Origin: JAVBTR01 sp031556065
GTDB lineage: Bacteria; Bacillota; Clostridia; Christensenellales; Aristaeellaceae
Length of the DNA: 30,804 nucleotides
NCBI GenBank assembly: GCA_031556065.1
Contig: JAVBTR010000074.1
Coordinates: 1 to 30,804 of the forward strand
Reading direction: 5' to 3'
In this document: positions 24,926 through 30,804 of the stretch, one piece after another
Numbering within the stretch: position 1 is the stretch's first letter
Layout: the number at the start of each line of letters is the position of its first letter
Position numbers and translations under genes: made by a program
The notes under the pieces: generated by a model
What the model saw: the letters and a program-made list of their open reading frames with translations, nothing else
What the model was told of the DNA's origin: nothing
Databases searched by the model: none

Positions 24926-25098
24926 GTGTAATGTGATAGTCATATTTTATTTTATCGCCCTATTTCATAAGGGCCTTTTTGCAGTTTTCCTAATATTTAT
25001 GGGTCATATGCGAGTAAACCTTAACCGGCCGCCTACCTTTTGCGTTTTTTATCTTTGGCAACGAGCATAGCTATCGCCCATGCCAGTTGCACTATTCT

Positions 25099-25129
25099 AA
25101 AAGCCCCTATGACTGTGTCGTGGGGGCTT
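25099..25129 (-). terminator. Terminator of the Hint-domain gene
   Basis: On the minus strand AAGCCCC and GGGGCTT form the stem and TTTTAG follows, 18 bases after the Hint gene stop. Confidence 0.65.
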
Positions 25130-25146
25130 GGCTGTAGCGCTGCTTC

Positions 25147-25617
25147 CTATATACCACTACAAGTCATCTGTGCCATGAAGTCACCTACCGCTATGCCGTT
25201 AGCGTAGAAATAGCTGCATTCAGCAAATACCAGGTTGTAAACCGTATCATTGTATTCTACCAAATAAATATATTTTAAGTGTTCATATTCTTCCTGAATT
25301 TTGATTCTATCTGCCATGTTAAGATGCCCGGCGGCTATCATTCCACGTTCTGTTACAACAGGGTGCCCGGAAGTCAAATGCAAATGACATCCCGATACTG
25401 TTTCAAAATAAACAAGGCTTTGCTCATATCCCTGCATACAGTCTGTAACTATTTTGAGCGTACCATCTGTCATTTGTATTGTATCACCCACGCATATGGC
25501 CTCAATGCGCTTTTGTGTCCCATCCGCCAAGAGAATCATACTATCTTTGGCTAAACAATCCCCAAAACACGAAAAATTTTGCATTCCTTTTCCATTGCTA
25601 TCATAATCGGATTTCAC
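25147..25617 (-). CDS. Hint (hedgehog/intein-type) domain protein
   Basis: 156 residues. After a short leader comes FGDCLAKDSMILLADG, with C21 as the likely splice-type nucleophile, RIEAICVGDTIQM, LTSGHPVVTERG (the T-x-x-H block B motif, T82/H85) and a final YNLVFAECSYFYANGIAVGD. This is a complete Hint fold of the type that self-cleaves or transfers at its N-terminal cysteine. The final His-Asn of true inteins is absent. Only about 20 residues precede the cysteine, so there is little N-extein; it may be a cleavage module cut off from a larger protein. The start is taken as GTG at 25617 with GAGG 8 bases upstream; GTG at 25626 is an alternative. It lies downstream of two tail-type genes on the same strand. 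Confidence 0.75.
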   Translation of the reverse strand: MKSDYDSNGKGMQNFSCFGDCLAKDSMILLADGTQKRIEAICVGDTIQMTDGTLKIVTDCMQGYEQSLVYFETVSGCHLHLTSGHPVVTERGMIAAGHLNMADRIKIQEEYEHLKYIYLVEYNDTVYNLVFAECSYFYANGIAVGDFMAQMTCSGI

Positions 25618-25787
25618 ACCTGTCACCTCATCATTTTTTGTAAGCTATATAGCCGGTCTTTCCAAACAAACGACCGCTACAGGTGGGGGGTAGAACTTAC
25701 TTTATGCCGCATTCGTCCATAACCCTTGCAGTTGTTCACGATTCATATTCTAAACGTATCCGTTCCGGCAAGAGGCGCAGGTTATTC

Positions 25788-26150
25788 CTAGCTGTCGGTG
25801 AATTTGATCGGCACCTGGATTTCTCTGTTACAGTCGGGACAGGTAACTTTCATGCAGGGTATGTCCTGGGAATTGATGCTCTGGTACATGCCCTCAAGAA
25901 AGGCAAGATCGGCAGTGAACAGGCTCTCCATGATCCCTGTGTTCACATCGTTCAGGGTGCCCAGCTTTGTCACCACTCGGCTGAGTAGGATGATAGTCAG
26001 ATAAGAGGGATTTTGCTGTACCCTCGGGTCTTTGAGGGGAAGGATTTCATCGGCTGCCGTTGCCAGACGCATTATTCCCTCACGGTGCAGGGTGCCATTG
26101 CTGTCCACATAGCCACGGGGCAGTGTAAACTCATACTCAGTCTGTATCAC
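25788..26150 (-). CDS. Contractile-tail assembly-type protein
   Basis: 120 residues starting IQTEYEFTLPRGYVDSNG and HREGIMRLATAADEI, then LKDPRVQQNPSYLTIILLSR and VVTKLGTLNDV. This matches the small phage tail assembly-like protein encoded next to the tube gene in contractile injection systems. A CPDCNRE pair near the C-terminus hints at a zinc-binding end, though only two cysteines of that type are seen plus one upstream (IPCMKV). The start is GTG with AAAGGATG 7-8 bases upstream. It follows the tube gene by 23 bases and is surely cotranscribed. The 170 bases between it and the Hint gene hold only a 14-codon open frame. Confidence 0.78.
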   Translation of the reverse strand: MIQTEYEFTLPRGYVDSNGTLHREGIMRLATAADEILPLKDPRVQQNPSYLTIILLSRVVTKLGTLNDVNTGIMESLFTADLAFLEGMYQSINSQDIPCMKVTCPDCNREIQVPIKFTDS

Positions 26151-26173
26151 TATTTATCATCCTTTCGAAAAAA

Positions 26174-26605
26174 TCATATGACTCGTGTAATTCCCTCATG
26201 AACCAACTCTAACGTTTCAATGGCAAGCTCGCAGGAACCAGCATTAAAGTCGGGAACCGTGTATTTGCAAGGCCAGGCATTGATAATCTGCCAGCTTGCA
26301 AAGGCAGTCGCCGATTCGTCAATGGCAGTGATGGTCACCGTTTTACGCAGCACCCCGCCGCTAGCCCCTTCCATGAGCCAGTTGTACAGGACGTCGGACG
26401 ATGTGAGACCGTTTTTCAGCGTTATATTACTGTATTTACGCATTCCTTGAAGCTTCACAGGTGCATTGATGCTGGCATCATCGCGATAATCCAGCTCGTC
26501 AGAACAGGTGTCAAAGCCGGACGCTTCGCAAAAACCTCCTACCTCCAACCCTTCAATTTCCAGCCGATATCGAAAGCGAGAGTAGGGATACATGGTATCT
26601 GTCAT
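26174..26605 (-). CDS. Contractile injection system/phage tail tube protein (gp19-like)
   Basis: 143 residues. The pattern RFRYRLEIEGLEVGGFCEAS, then DELDYRDDASINAPVKLQG, KYSNITLKNGL, LYNWLMEGASGG, VTITAIDES and NAWPCKYTVPDFNAGS is the T4 gp19-like tube fold shared by phages, R-type particles and extracellular contractile injection systems. Such proteins stack as hexamers to make the inner tube. The start at 26605 is chosen for AAAGGAG 9 bases upstream; a frame to 26650 lacks a site. No sheath, baseplate, spike or ATPase gene is present in the window, so this is an orphan tube gene or the edge of a broken cluster. Confidence 0.88.
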   Translation of the reverse strand: MTDTMYPYSRFRYRLEIEGLEVGGFCEASGFDTCSDELDYRDDASINAPVKLQGMRKYSNITLKNGLTSSDVLYNWLMEGASGGVLRKTVTITAIDESATAFASWQIINAWPCKYTVPDFNAGSCELAIETLELVHEGITRVI

Positions 26606-26666
26606 ATGGTACAGCTCCTTTCTGTAGCCCTCTGTCATTGGGCCTTCCAAGCACGATGCTGTGTTT

Positions 26667-26672
26667 ATTATA
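26667..26672 (-). promoter_or_regulatory. -10 box for the tube gene
   Basis: A perfect TATAAT on the minus strand lies 61 bases before the ATG at 26605. No clear -35 was found. Confidence 0.35.
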
Positions 26673-26673
26673 A

Positions 26674-26907
26674 CATAACTTTACAGGATGTACCATTGAT
26701 CTTGGCCATCTCACAGGGCGTATCCGATTGACTTATCCAAATTATTATGCTAAAGTACAGAGGATTATTTTTAACGCACAAAGGGGTATTTCCAATGAGA
26801 TCGATTCTTGCCGTCAGACTTTGCTCCGAGCAAATGGGAATGATGAAGCGTTGTTCGGAGCTTTAGAGTATCTTCATCGGAATCGTTGCCCAGTTGTAAC
26901 AAGATGA
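26674..26907 (+). pseudogene. Possible coding remnant upstream of the ABC-F region
   Basis: An open frame of about 77 codons without a start codon or binding site. Its composition is protein-like: IDLGHLTGRIRLTYPNYYAK, then EIDSCRQTLLRANGND and EALFGALEYLHRN. I do not recognise the family. Likely the remaining 3' part of a deleted gene; chance cannot be excluded. Confidence 0.3.
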
Positions 26908-26983
26908 CAGGGCGGCCATAAATCACAGGTTTGCATTAGGCAGACTTGCGTTTTGTGTTGTTTCCGGTGAAAACAGATATTTC

Positions 26984-27030
26984 GGCCGTGGACAGTTGCT
27001 TTGTCCATGGCCTTTGTTGTACCAAAGGCC
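26984..27030 (+). promoter_or_regulatory. Mutually exclusive hairpins, candidate attenuator before the ABC-F gene
   Basis: GGCCGTGGACA (26984-26994) pairs with TGTCCATGGCC (27002-27012). GGCCTTTG (27009-27016) pairs with CAAAGGCC (27023-27030). The two stems share bases 27009-27012, so only one can form. A CTTTTTTTG run follows at 27056-27064. The leader ATG (27007-27009) is inside the first stem. Such leaders are known to control resistance ABC-F genes by antibiotic-stalled ribosomes; the mechanism here is inferred. Confidence 0.6.
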
Positions 27031-27129
27031 AACGATTCCCGATGGGGGGTCATGGTCTTTTTTTGTACGCTGATTGTGCGCAAAGGTCCGATGCGGAGGA
27101 AGCGGAGATTCAATGCGTCTAACAACTAA
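27007..27129 (+). CDS. Leader peptide of the ABC-F gene
   Basis: A 40-codon frame, MAFVVPKANDSRWGVMVF followed by FCTLIVRKGP and a strongly basic RRKRRF near the end. Its stop at 27129 lies 21 bases before the ABC-F start. No good ribosome binding site precedes the ATG; it is partly sequestered in the first hairpin. Position, size and overlap with the hairpins suggest a regulatory leader rather than a functional protein. Confidence 0.5.
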   Translation: MAFVVPKANDSRWGVMVFFCTLIVRKGPMRRKRRFNASNN

Positions 27130-27150
27130 GATACGATTGGAGCGATTATT

Positions 27151-28776
27151 TTGAAGGGATCAAATATGAACTTATCCTTTGGATTGGAAGCGATTTATGA
27201 GGATGCGGCATTTCACATACAGAAGAATAACAAGGTGGGGGTTATTGGTGTCAATGGTTCGGGCAAAACCACTCTTTTTCGCATTCTCATGGGTGAGCAG
27301 GAGCTTGACAGCGGTCATATTTCATGTGACAACGGTCGCATTGGCTATCTGCCACAGGAGATTGCACTCCCCGAAAAGGAGCTGACCGTCTGGGATTATC
27401 TAAATGAGGGACGCCCGATCCGCAAGCTGGAAGCAGAGCTTAATCGGGTTTACGAGGCGCTTGCCGAGGAAATGGACGCACAGGACATGCTGCTTAAAAA
27501 GATGGCGCGCATTCAAGAACAGCTGGAATATTTCGATTGCTACGAAGCAGAAAACATATTGCTGGAGATCATCGAAAACATGCAGATCGACGAGGATCTG
27601 CTAAGCATGCGTTTAGCCAACCTGTCAGGCGGGCAAAAATCCAAAATCGCCTTTGCGCAGGTATTATACGCCAAGCCGGAAATCCTCCTTTTGGATGAGC
27701 CAACCAACCATCTTGACATATCAACAAAGAAGTTTGTGATAAGCTATCTGAAGAACTATAAAGGCATGGTGCTCATCATCAGCCACGACGTAGACTTCCT
27801 CAATGAGATCATAGGCAAGGTGCTGTTTATCAATAAGGTTACCCACAAAATCAGCGTGTACGAGGGCGACTATCACACCTATATCCAAAAACGTGCTCTG
27901 GAACAGCGGCTGCGAGAGCAGAGGATTGTACAGCAGGAGAAAGAAATCAAGGCGCTTTCAGACTTTGTGCAAAAGGCAAATCAGGCCAGCCGAACCAATC
28001 ATGCGCTAAAGCGGATGGGTCAGGAACGCGCCCTTCGGTTGGAGAAGAAGCGTGGTGAGTTATTGGCACGGGACAAGGCATACAAGCGTGTCAAGATGGA
28101 TATTCGTCCAAACCGGGAGGGAGCTAAGACACCACTTGAGGTGGAGAACCTCACCTTCGGCTATCCCGGTCAGCCCCGTCTTCATCAGAACCTGTCGTTT
28201 TCGCTGCAAGGAAATGAGCGCTTCTTGGTCGTGGGCGAAAACGGTGTCGGTAAATCAACGCTGCTCAAGCTGCTGATGGGTATCTTGACTCCAGAAAGCG
28301 GGCATATCCGTTTCAATCTGAAAACCGATGTAGCCTATTATGCGCAGGAACTGGAATTGCTGGACCATGAAAAAAGCATTTTAGATAGCGTCCAAATGCC
28401 CGAAATGACGGAGCGACAGCTACGCACCATTCTTGGCAACTTTCTGTTTTATGGCGATGATGTATTTAAGAAGGTCGCAATGCTCTCTCCGGGCGAAAAG
28501 GCAAGAGTCGCTTTGTGCAAGGTTCTTTTACAGAAGGCAAATCTTCTCCTTCTGGACGAACCCACAAACCATCTTGACCCGGAAACCCAAGAGGTCATTG
28601 GCGGAAACTTCAAGGGCTTCCCCGGAACGATCATGGTTGTCAGCCACAATCCTGTCTTTGTGGAACAAATTGGCATCAGCCGTATGCTTATTTTGCCGTC
28701 GGGCCGTATTGAGAGCTATTCCCGCCAGCTACTGGAATACTATTATGATCTGAATACCGCCGATACAGAATATTAG
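27151..28776 (+). CDS. ABC-F subfamily ribosomal protection-type ATPase
   Basis: 541 residues with two ABC domains and no membrane segment. Domain 1: Walker A GVNGSGKTT, signature LSGGQKSK, Walker B LLLDEPTNHLD. The linker (about 245-325) is a charged helical hairpin (EQRIVQQEKEIKALSDFVQK), the part that reaches the ribosomal E/P site in ABC-F proteins. Domain 2: GENGVGKST, LSPGEKAR and LLLDEPTNHLD. ABC-F proteins release antibiotics from, or regulate, the ribosome; a resistance role is suggested by the leader and hairpins but the drug class cannot be told. The start is TTG at 27151 with GGAG 8 bases upstream, which keeps the first beta strand; an ATG at 27166 with GAAGGGA is possible. Confidence 0.9.
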   Translation: MKGSNMNLSFGLEAIYEDAAFHIQKNNKVGVIGVNGSGKTTLFRILMGEQELDSGHISCDNGRIGYLPQEIALPEKELTVWDYLNEGRPIRKLEAELNRVYEALAEEMDAQDMLLKKMARIQEQLEYFDCYEAENILLEIIENMQIDEDLLSMRLANLSGGQKSKIAFAQVLYAKPEILLLDEPTNHLDISTKKFVISYLKNYKGMVLIISHDVDFLNEIIGKVLFINKVTHKISVYEGDYHTYIQKRALEQRLREQRIVQQEKEIKALSDFVQKANQASRTNHALKRMGQERALRLEKKRGELLARDKAYKRVKMDIRPNREGAKTPLEVENLTFGYPGQPRLHQNLSFSLQGNERFLVVGENGVGKSTLLKLLMGILTPESGHIRFNLKTDVAYYAQELELLDHEKSILDSVQMPEMTERQLRTILGNFLFYGDDVFKKVAMLSPGEKARVALCKVLLQKANLLLLDEPTNHLDPETQEVIGGNFKGFPGTIMVVSHNPVFVEQIGISRMLILPSGRIESYSRQLLEYYYDLNTADTEY

Positions 28777-28794
28777 CTGCAAGGGGCATTTCAA

Positions 28795-29730
28795 TTAAAA
28801 GCAAGCCGTAAAACAGACCCCATTTTCAGTGTTCTGCATAATACACGATGCACCATGCAGTTCCAGAATGCTCTTCACCAGATACAGTCCAAGCCCGCTG
28901 CCGCCCGATTTTCGATTACGTGATTGCTCTACCCGATAAAATGGGGTAAAAAGCTGCACAAGTGATTCTTCGGGAATCAAGACTCCTGTGTTTTCCACGC
29001 TGAAAGCGCACTCCCATACCTTAACAGAGATCAAAGCGCCGGGAGGCGAATACAGTATGGCATTCATCAATACGTTATCCAGGGCATTGGCCAGCAGGGT
29101 TTCATTGCCGCGCACCACCACGTCAGGCGCGATCTGGGCATCCAGCTTAAGTTGCTTTTGATCCATCAATTCTTTATCAAGCGCAATTTGTTTTCCCATC
29201 AACTCGCCCAGGTTTATAGCTGTTCCATTGAGCGAAAAACTGCCGGATTCAATGCGGCTGATGGTAAGGATTTCTTTGATCAAACCTTCCATCCGGGCTG
29301 TCACTTCAAGGGAGCCCGCTAAATACTTTTCACGGTCACGGTATACGCCCACCTGCGCCAGCATCCCACTGAGCTGGCCCTTTAAGATGGTTACAGGGGT
29401 CTTTAACTCATGAGAAGCGGCCGAGAAAAAAGCCAATCGCTGCCGATCCAGTTCACGCTCCCGTTCAATATCCTGTTTTAGCGCTTTATTCGCCGTTTCA
29501 AGCTTCAATAGCGTTCCTGACAAGTTCTCCGATAGCAGATTGAGACTGTCACCCAACGCACCGATTTCATCCCCCCGCTGCTGTTGCCAATGGGCATCAA
29601 AATCAAGCGCGGCAATCCGTTTGGCAATTTGGCTAATGGACACAATACCCGTTGTTTGCGCCATGGCAGGTAAGCAAAGCACCAGCGCCAGCATCAGACA
29701 TAACATAGCTGCCCGTAATCTCTTTTTCAT
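28795..29730 (-). CDS. Sensor histidine kinase with signal peptide fused to HAMP
   Basis: 311 residues. MKKRLRAAMLCLMLALVLCL and PAMAQ form a good signal peptide or single anchor, directly followed by a HAMP domain (about 29-75, IAKRIAALDFD...DEIGALGDSLN). The phosphoacceptor is H107 in SAASHELKTPVT. The ATPase domain has the N-box NALDNVLMNAILYSPP, a degenerate G1 (ENTGVLIP instead of D-x-G-x-G) and G2 GGSGLGLYLVK. A normal member of this VanS-like class has a sensor domain between two membrane helices; here both sensor and second helix are missing. AAGGAAGG lies 8 bases before the ATG at 29730; a TTG at 29874 would add 48 residues with no clear role. No response regulator gene is adjacent. 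Confidence 0.8.
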   Translation of the reverse strand: MKKRLRAAMLCLMLALVLCLPAMAQTTGIVSISQIAKRIAALDFDAHWQQQRGDEIGALGDSLNLLSENLSGTLLKLETANKALKQDIERERELDRQRLAFFSAASHELKTPVTILKGQLSGMLAQVGVYRDREKYLAGSLEVTARMEGLIKEILTISRIESGSFSLNGTAINLGELMGKQIALDKELMDQKQLKLDAQIAPDVVVRGNETLLANALDNVLMNAILYSPPGALISVKVWECAFSVENTGVLIPEESLVQLFTPFYRVEQSRNRKSGGSGLGLYLVKSILELHGASCIMQNTENGVCFTACF

Positions 29731-29918
29731 ACTGATTCCTTCCTTTCTCTCCCAAGGGATGATCCAAGCATAGCTGGTCTCTTTGGATTCATCCTGTAAA
29801 GCGTTTGGAGATTCGCTGAAGAATAGGTCTATACATTGAAGGCCCTTGTAAGCCGTTTCACCTTCTATGCTCAAGAAACCCTTTGAGGCAAGAAAGTAAA
29901 ATGGCTTACAGGAACTAT

Positions 29919-29927
29919 TTTATACCA
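29919..29927 (-). promoter_or_regulatory. Extended -10 promoter for the sensor kinase
   Basis: TGGTATAAA on the minus strand, the same extended -10 form as at 4534, 6708 and 11371. It is about 190 bases before the chosen start, implying a long untranslated leader. Confidence 0.4.
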
Positions 29928-29930
29928 CTA

Positions 29931-30180
29931 AGCACCTAAAAACGATACCCCTTCGCCACTACACTCAAAACCCGCGCACACCCCCTACCTCGAAAGCGAT
30001 ACCCCTACCTTTTATCAACCAAGAGTCAGTCACAGAGCAATTCCCCCATCCCCCCCAAGCAACCCAAAATATCACTCTACCAGGACCCGAACCTACCTCA
30101 AAGCGCAAAAAGAGGCAGCTCAACGCCGCCCTCATCAGCACCCAAAAGTCCGCAAAGCCTTGTATATCAACGAAAAAAGA
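29931..30180. other. Gene-free spacer after the rRNA operon
   Basis: C-rich on the plus strand (runs of CCCCC near 30047), with two similar ACGATACCCCT/GCGATACCCCT words at about 29941 and 29996. No gene, tRNA or further hairpin is seen. Confidence 0.5.
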
Positions 30181-30210
30181 ACTATCAAAACGTTTTATCA
30201 TTTTGATAGT
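30175..30210 (-). terminator. Terminator of the rRNA operon
   Basis: On the minus strand ACTATCAAAA pairs perfectly with TTTTGATAGT (10 pairs, 10-base loop), then TCTTTTTTCG. It lies 8 bases after the tRNA-Asn 3' end. Confidence 0.9.
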
Positions 30211-30217
30211 CCTAACA

Positions 30218-30292
30218 TGGCTCCCCAGGTAGGGCTCGAACCTACAACAACTCGGTTAACAGCCGAGTGCTCTGCCATTGAGCTACTGAGGA
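30218..30292 (-). tRNA. tRNA-Asn (anticodon GTT)
   Basis: 75 bases with encoded CCA. The acceptor stem begins TCCTCAG and pairs with CTGGGGA (one G-U pair); the anticodon loop is CTGTTAA; the T arm has GGTTCGAACCC. It is the last gene of the rRNA operon, 7 bases after 5S. Confidence 0.95.
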
Positions 30293-30299
30293 ATATTGA

Positions 30300-30417
30300 T
30301 TCTGGCGGCGACCTACTCTCCCGGCGCGTCTCCACGCAAGTACCATCGGCGCTGAAGGGCTTAACTGCTGTGTTCGGTATGGGAACAGGTGTGACCCCTT
30401 CGCCATTACCACCAGAA
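30300..30417 (-). rRNA. rrf: 5S ribosomal RNA
   Basis: 118 bases, start TTTCTGGTGGTAATGGCG and end CGCCGCCAGAA pairing as helix I. The conserved CCCATACCGAACACAG and GGGAGAGTAGG segments are present. Position between 23S and tRNA-Asn is normal for Firmicutes. Confidence 0.95.
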
Positions 30418-30645
30418 ACTTTCCAAGGCTTTGTCCGTGTTAGCGATTTCTGCTCTACTTACGCTCTGTCTCCGCTTTCGCTCCGACTTTCTCGTTCGCT
30501 TTGCTTGCTTCTCGCTTTTACTTCCATACCCTGACAACTGCACATAACCTTCTCACATGATTAAGACTGACCTGTTTTCTCTATTCTTCAATTGATCTCG
30601 TTTTGTTGTAAAGTGTTTGCACACTTCACTGAATCTAGCGCTCTT
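30418..30645 (-). other. 23S-5S spacer
   Basis: 228 bases of processing spacer. AAGTGTTTGCACACTT near 30611-30626 forms a small hairpin. No tRNA is found in it. Confidence 0.7.
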
Positions 30646-30804
30646 TAATCAAGTCCTCGACCTATTAGTATCATCAAGCTACATACATTACTGCACTTCC
30701 ACCGATGACCTATCTACCCGGTAGTCTTCCGGGGGTCTTACTCACTTGCGTGATGGGAATCTTATTCTTGAGGGGGGCTTCACGCTTAGATGCCTTCAGC
30801 GTTT
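30646..30804 (-). rRNA. rrl: 23S ribosomal RNA, 3' end only
   Basis: The minus strand ends with CTAATAGGTCGAGGACTTGA, the typical Firmicutes 23S 3' end; upstream parts such as AAGATTCCCATC are also recognisable. The gene continues past the window edge. The 3' boundary is estimated to within a few bases. Confidence 0.93.

Larger units (their letters stand above)
24774..25146. other. Gene-free stretch at the element edge, rich in hairpins
   Basis: No gene is seen. It holds four hairpins listed separately or here: 24829-24850, 24891-24925, 24957-24974 (GCCCT/AGGGC followed by CTTTTTG on the plus strand) and 25099-25129. GC content falls sharply after about 24930, which probably marks the end of the conjugative fragment. 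No direct-repeat attachment site was found by eye. Confidence 0.6.

Noticed and set aside
24774..25146. Attachment site at the edge of the conjugative fragment
   Set aside because: No matching direct repeat was found near 21900 or elsewhere by eye.
26874..27125. Minus-strand open frame of 83 codons
   Set aside because: It is antisense to the leader peptide and hairpins and has no binding site or recognisable features.
29965..30201. Minus-strand open frame of 78 codons after the rRNA operon
   Set aside because: It overlaps the rRNA terminator, has no binding site and an unusual W/G-rich composition from C-rich DNA.
30160..30534. Plus-strand open frame over the tRNA and 5S genes
   Set aside because: The sequence is structural RNA on the other strand.
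1..30804. CRISPR array
   Set aside because: No regularly spaced direct repeats were found; the repeats present are palindromes or transposon ends.

Overview
The window looks like the chromosome of an anaerobic, gut-type Clostridia (Firmicutes) member. The signs are Gram-positive style signal peptides, strong AGGAGG ribosome binding sites, Clostridia-type families (2-hydroxyacyl-CoA dehydratase activase, VTC/DUF4956 pair, Cthe_2159-like protein, DUF4315/DUF4366 conjugative-element genes) and a Firmicutes-like rRNA operon end. No species can be named from the sequence.

Layout. 1-164: a palindromic miniature transposable element touching the end of a giant two-domain activase gene (162-4427, minus). 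4580-6544: a GH42 beta-galactosidase on the plus strand. 6754-7260: a small secreted protein, separated by a long bidirectional hairpin from a five-gene minus-strand operon (11271 down to 7345) for the cell envelope: phosphodiester glycosidase, small membrane protein, VTC-type polymerase domain, DUF4956 membrane protein, secreted carbohydrate-binding protein. 11437-13692: a large secreted protein with a solute-binding-protein-like half. 13693-16222 is a decaying region: relic sequence, a nitroreductase split by a second copy of the miniature element, an intact serine hydrolase, and fused remnants of msrB and a DUF1989 gene. 16360-20089: a hybrid histidine kinase translationally coupled to an EutH-type ethanolamine permease.

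20314-24773 is mobile-element territory. A serine-recombinase catalytic domain is fused in frame to an AraC DNA-binding domain and coupled by ATGA to a small-molecule kinase gene carrying two nonsense codons. Directly after it begins a GC-rich conjugative-element fragment on the minus strand: DUF4315, DUF4366, a small basic protein, Cys-rich VLP, DUF4316 and a truncated MobC. An AT-richer plus-strand cargo gene with a nucleotide-cyclase-like fold interrupts it. A palindrome centred on GGGTCAA-N-TTGACCC recurs three times here.

25147-26605 holds a contractile-injection-system-like trio (tail tube, tail assembly protein, Hint-domain protein) without the rest of an injection system. 27007-28776 is an ABC-F gene with a short leader reading frame and two mutually exclusive hairpins. 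28795-29730 is a sensor kinase in which a signal peptide runs straight into HAMP. The window ends in the 3' end of an rRNA operon on the minus strand (23S end, 5S, tRNA-Asn, terminator).

The most interesting candidates are the VTC/DUF4956 envelope operon, the recombinase-AraC chimera, the cyclase-like cargo protein, the tube/Hint module and the TA-flanked miniature element whose removal restores the nitroreductase frame exactly. All family names rest on motif recognition by eye; no database search was run.
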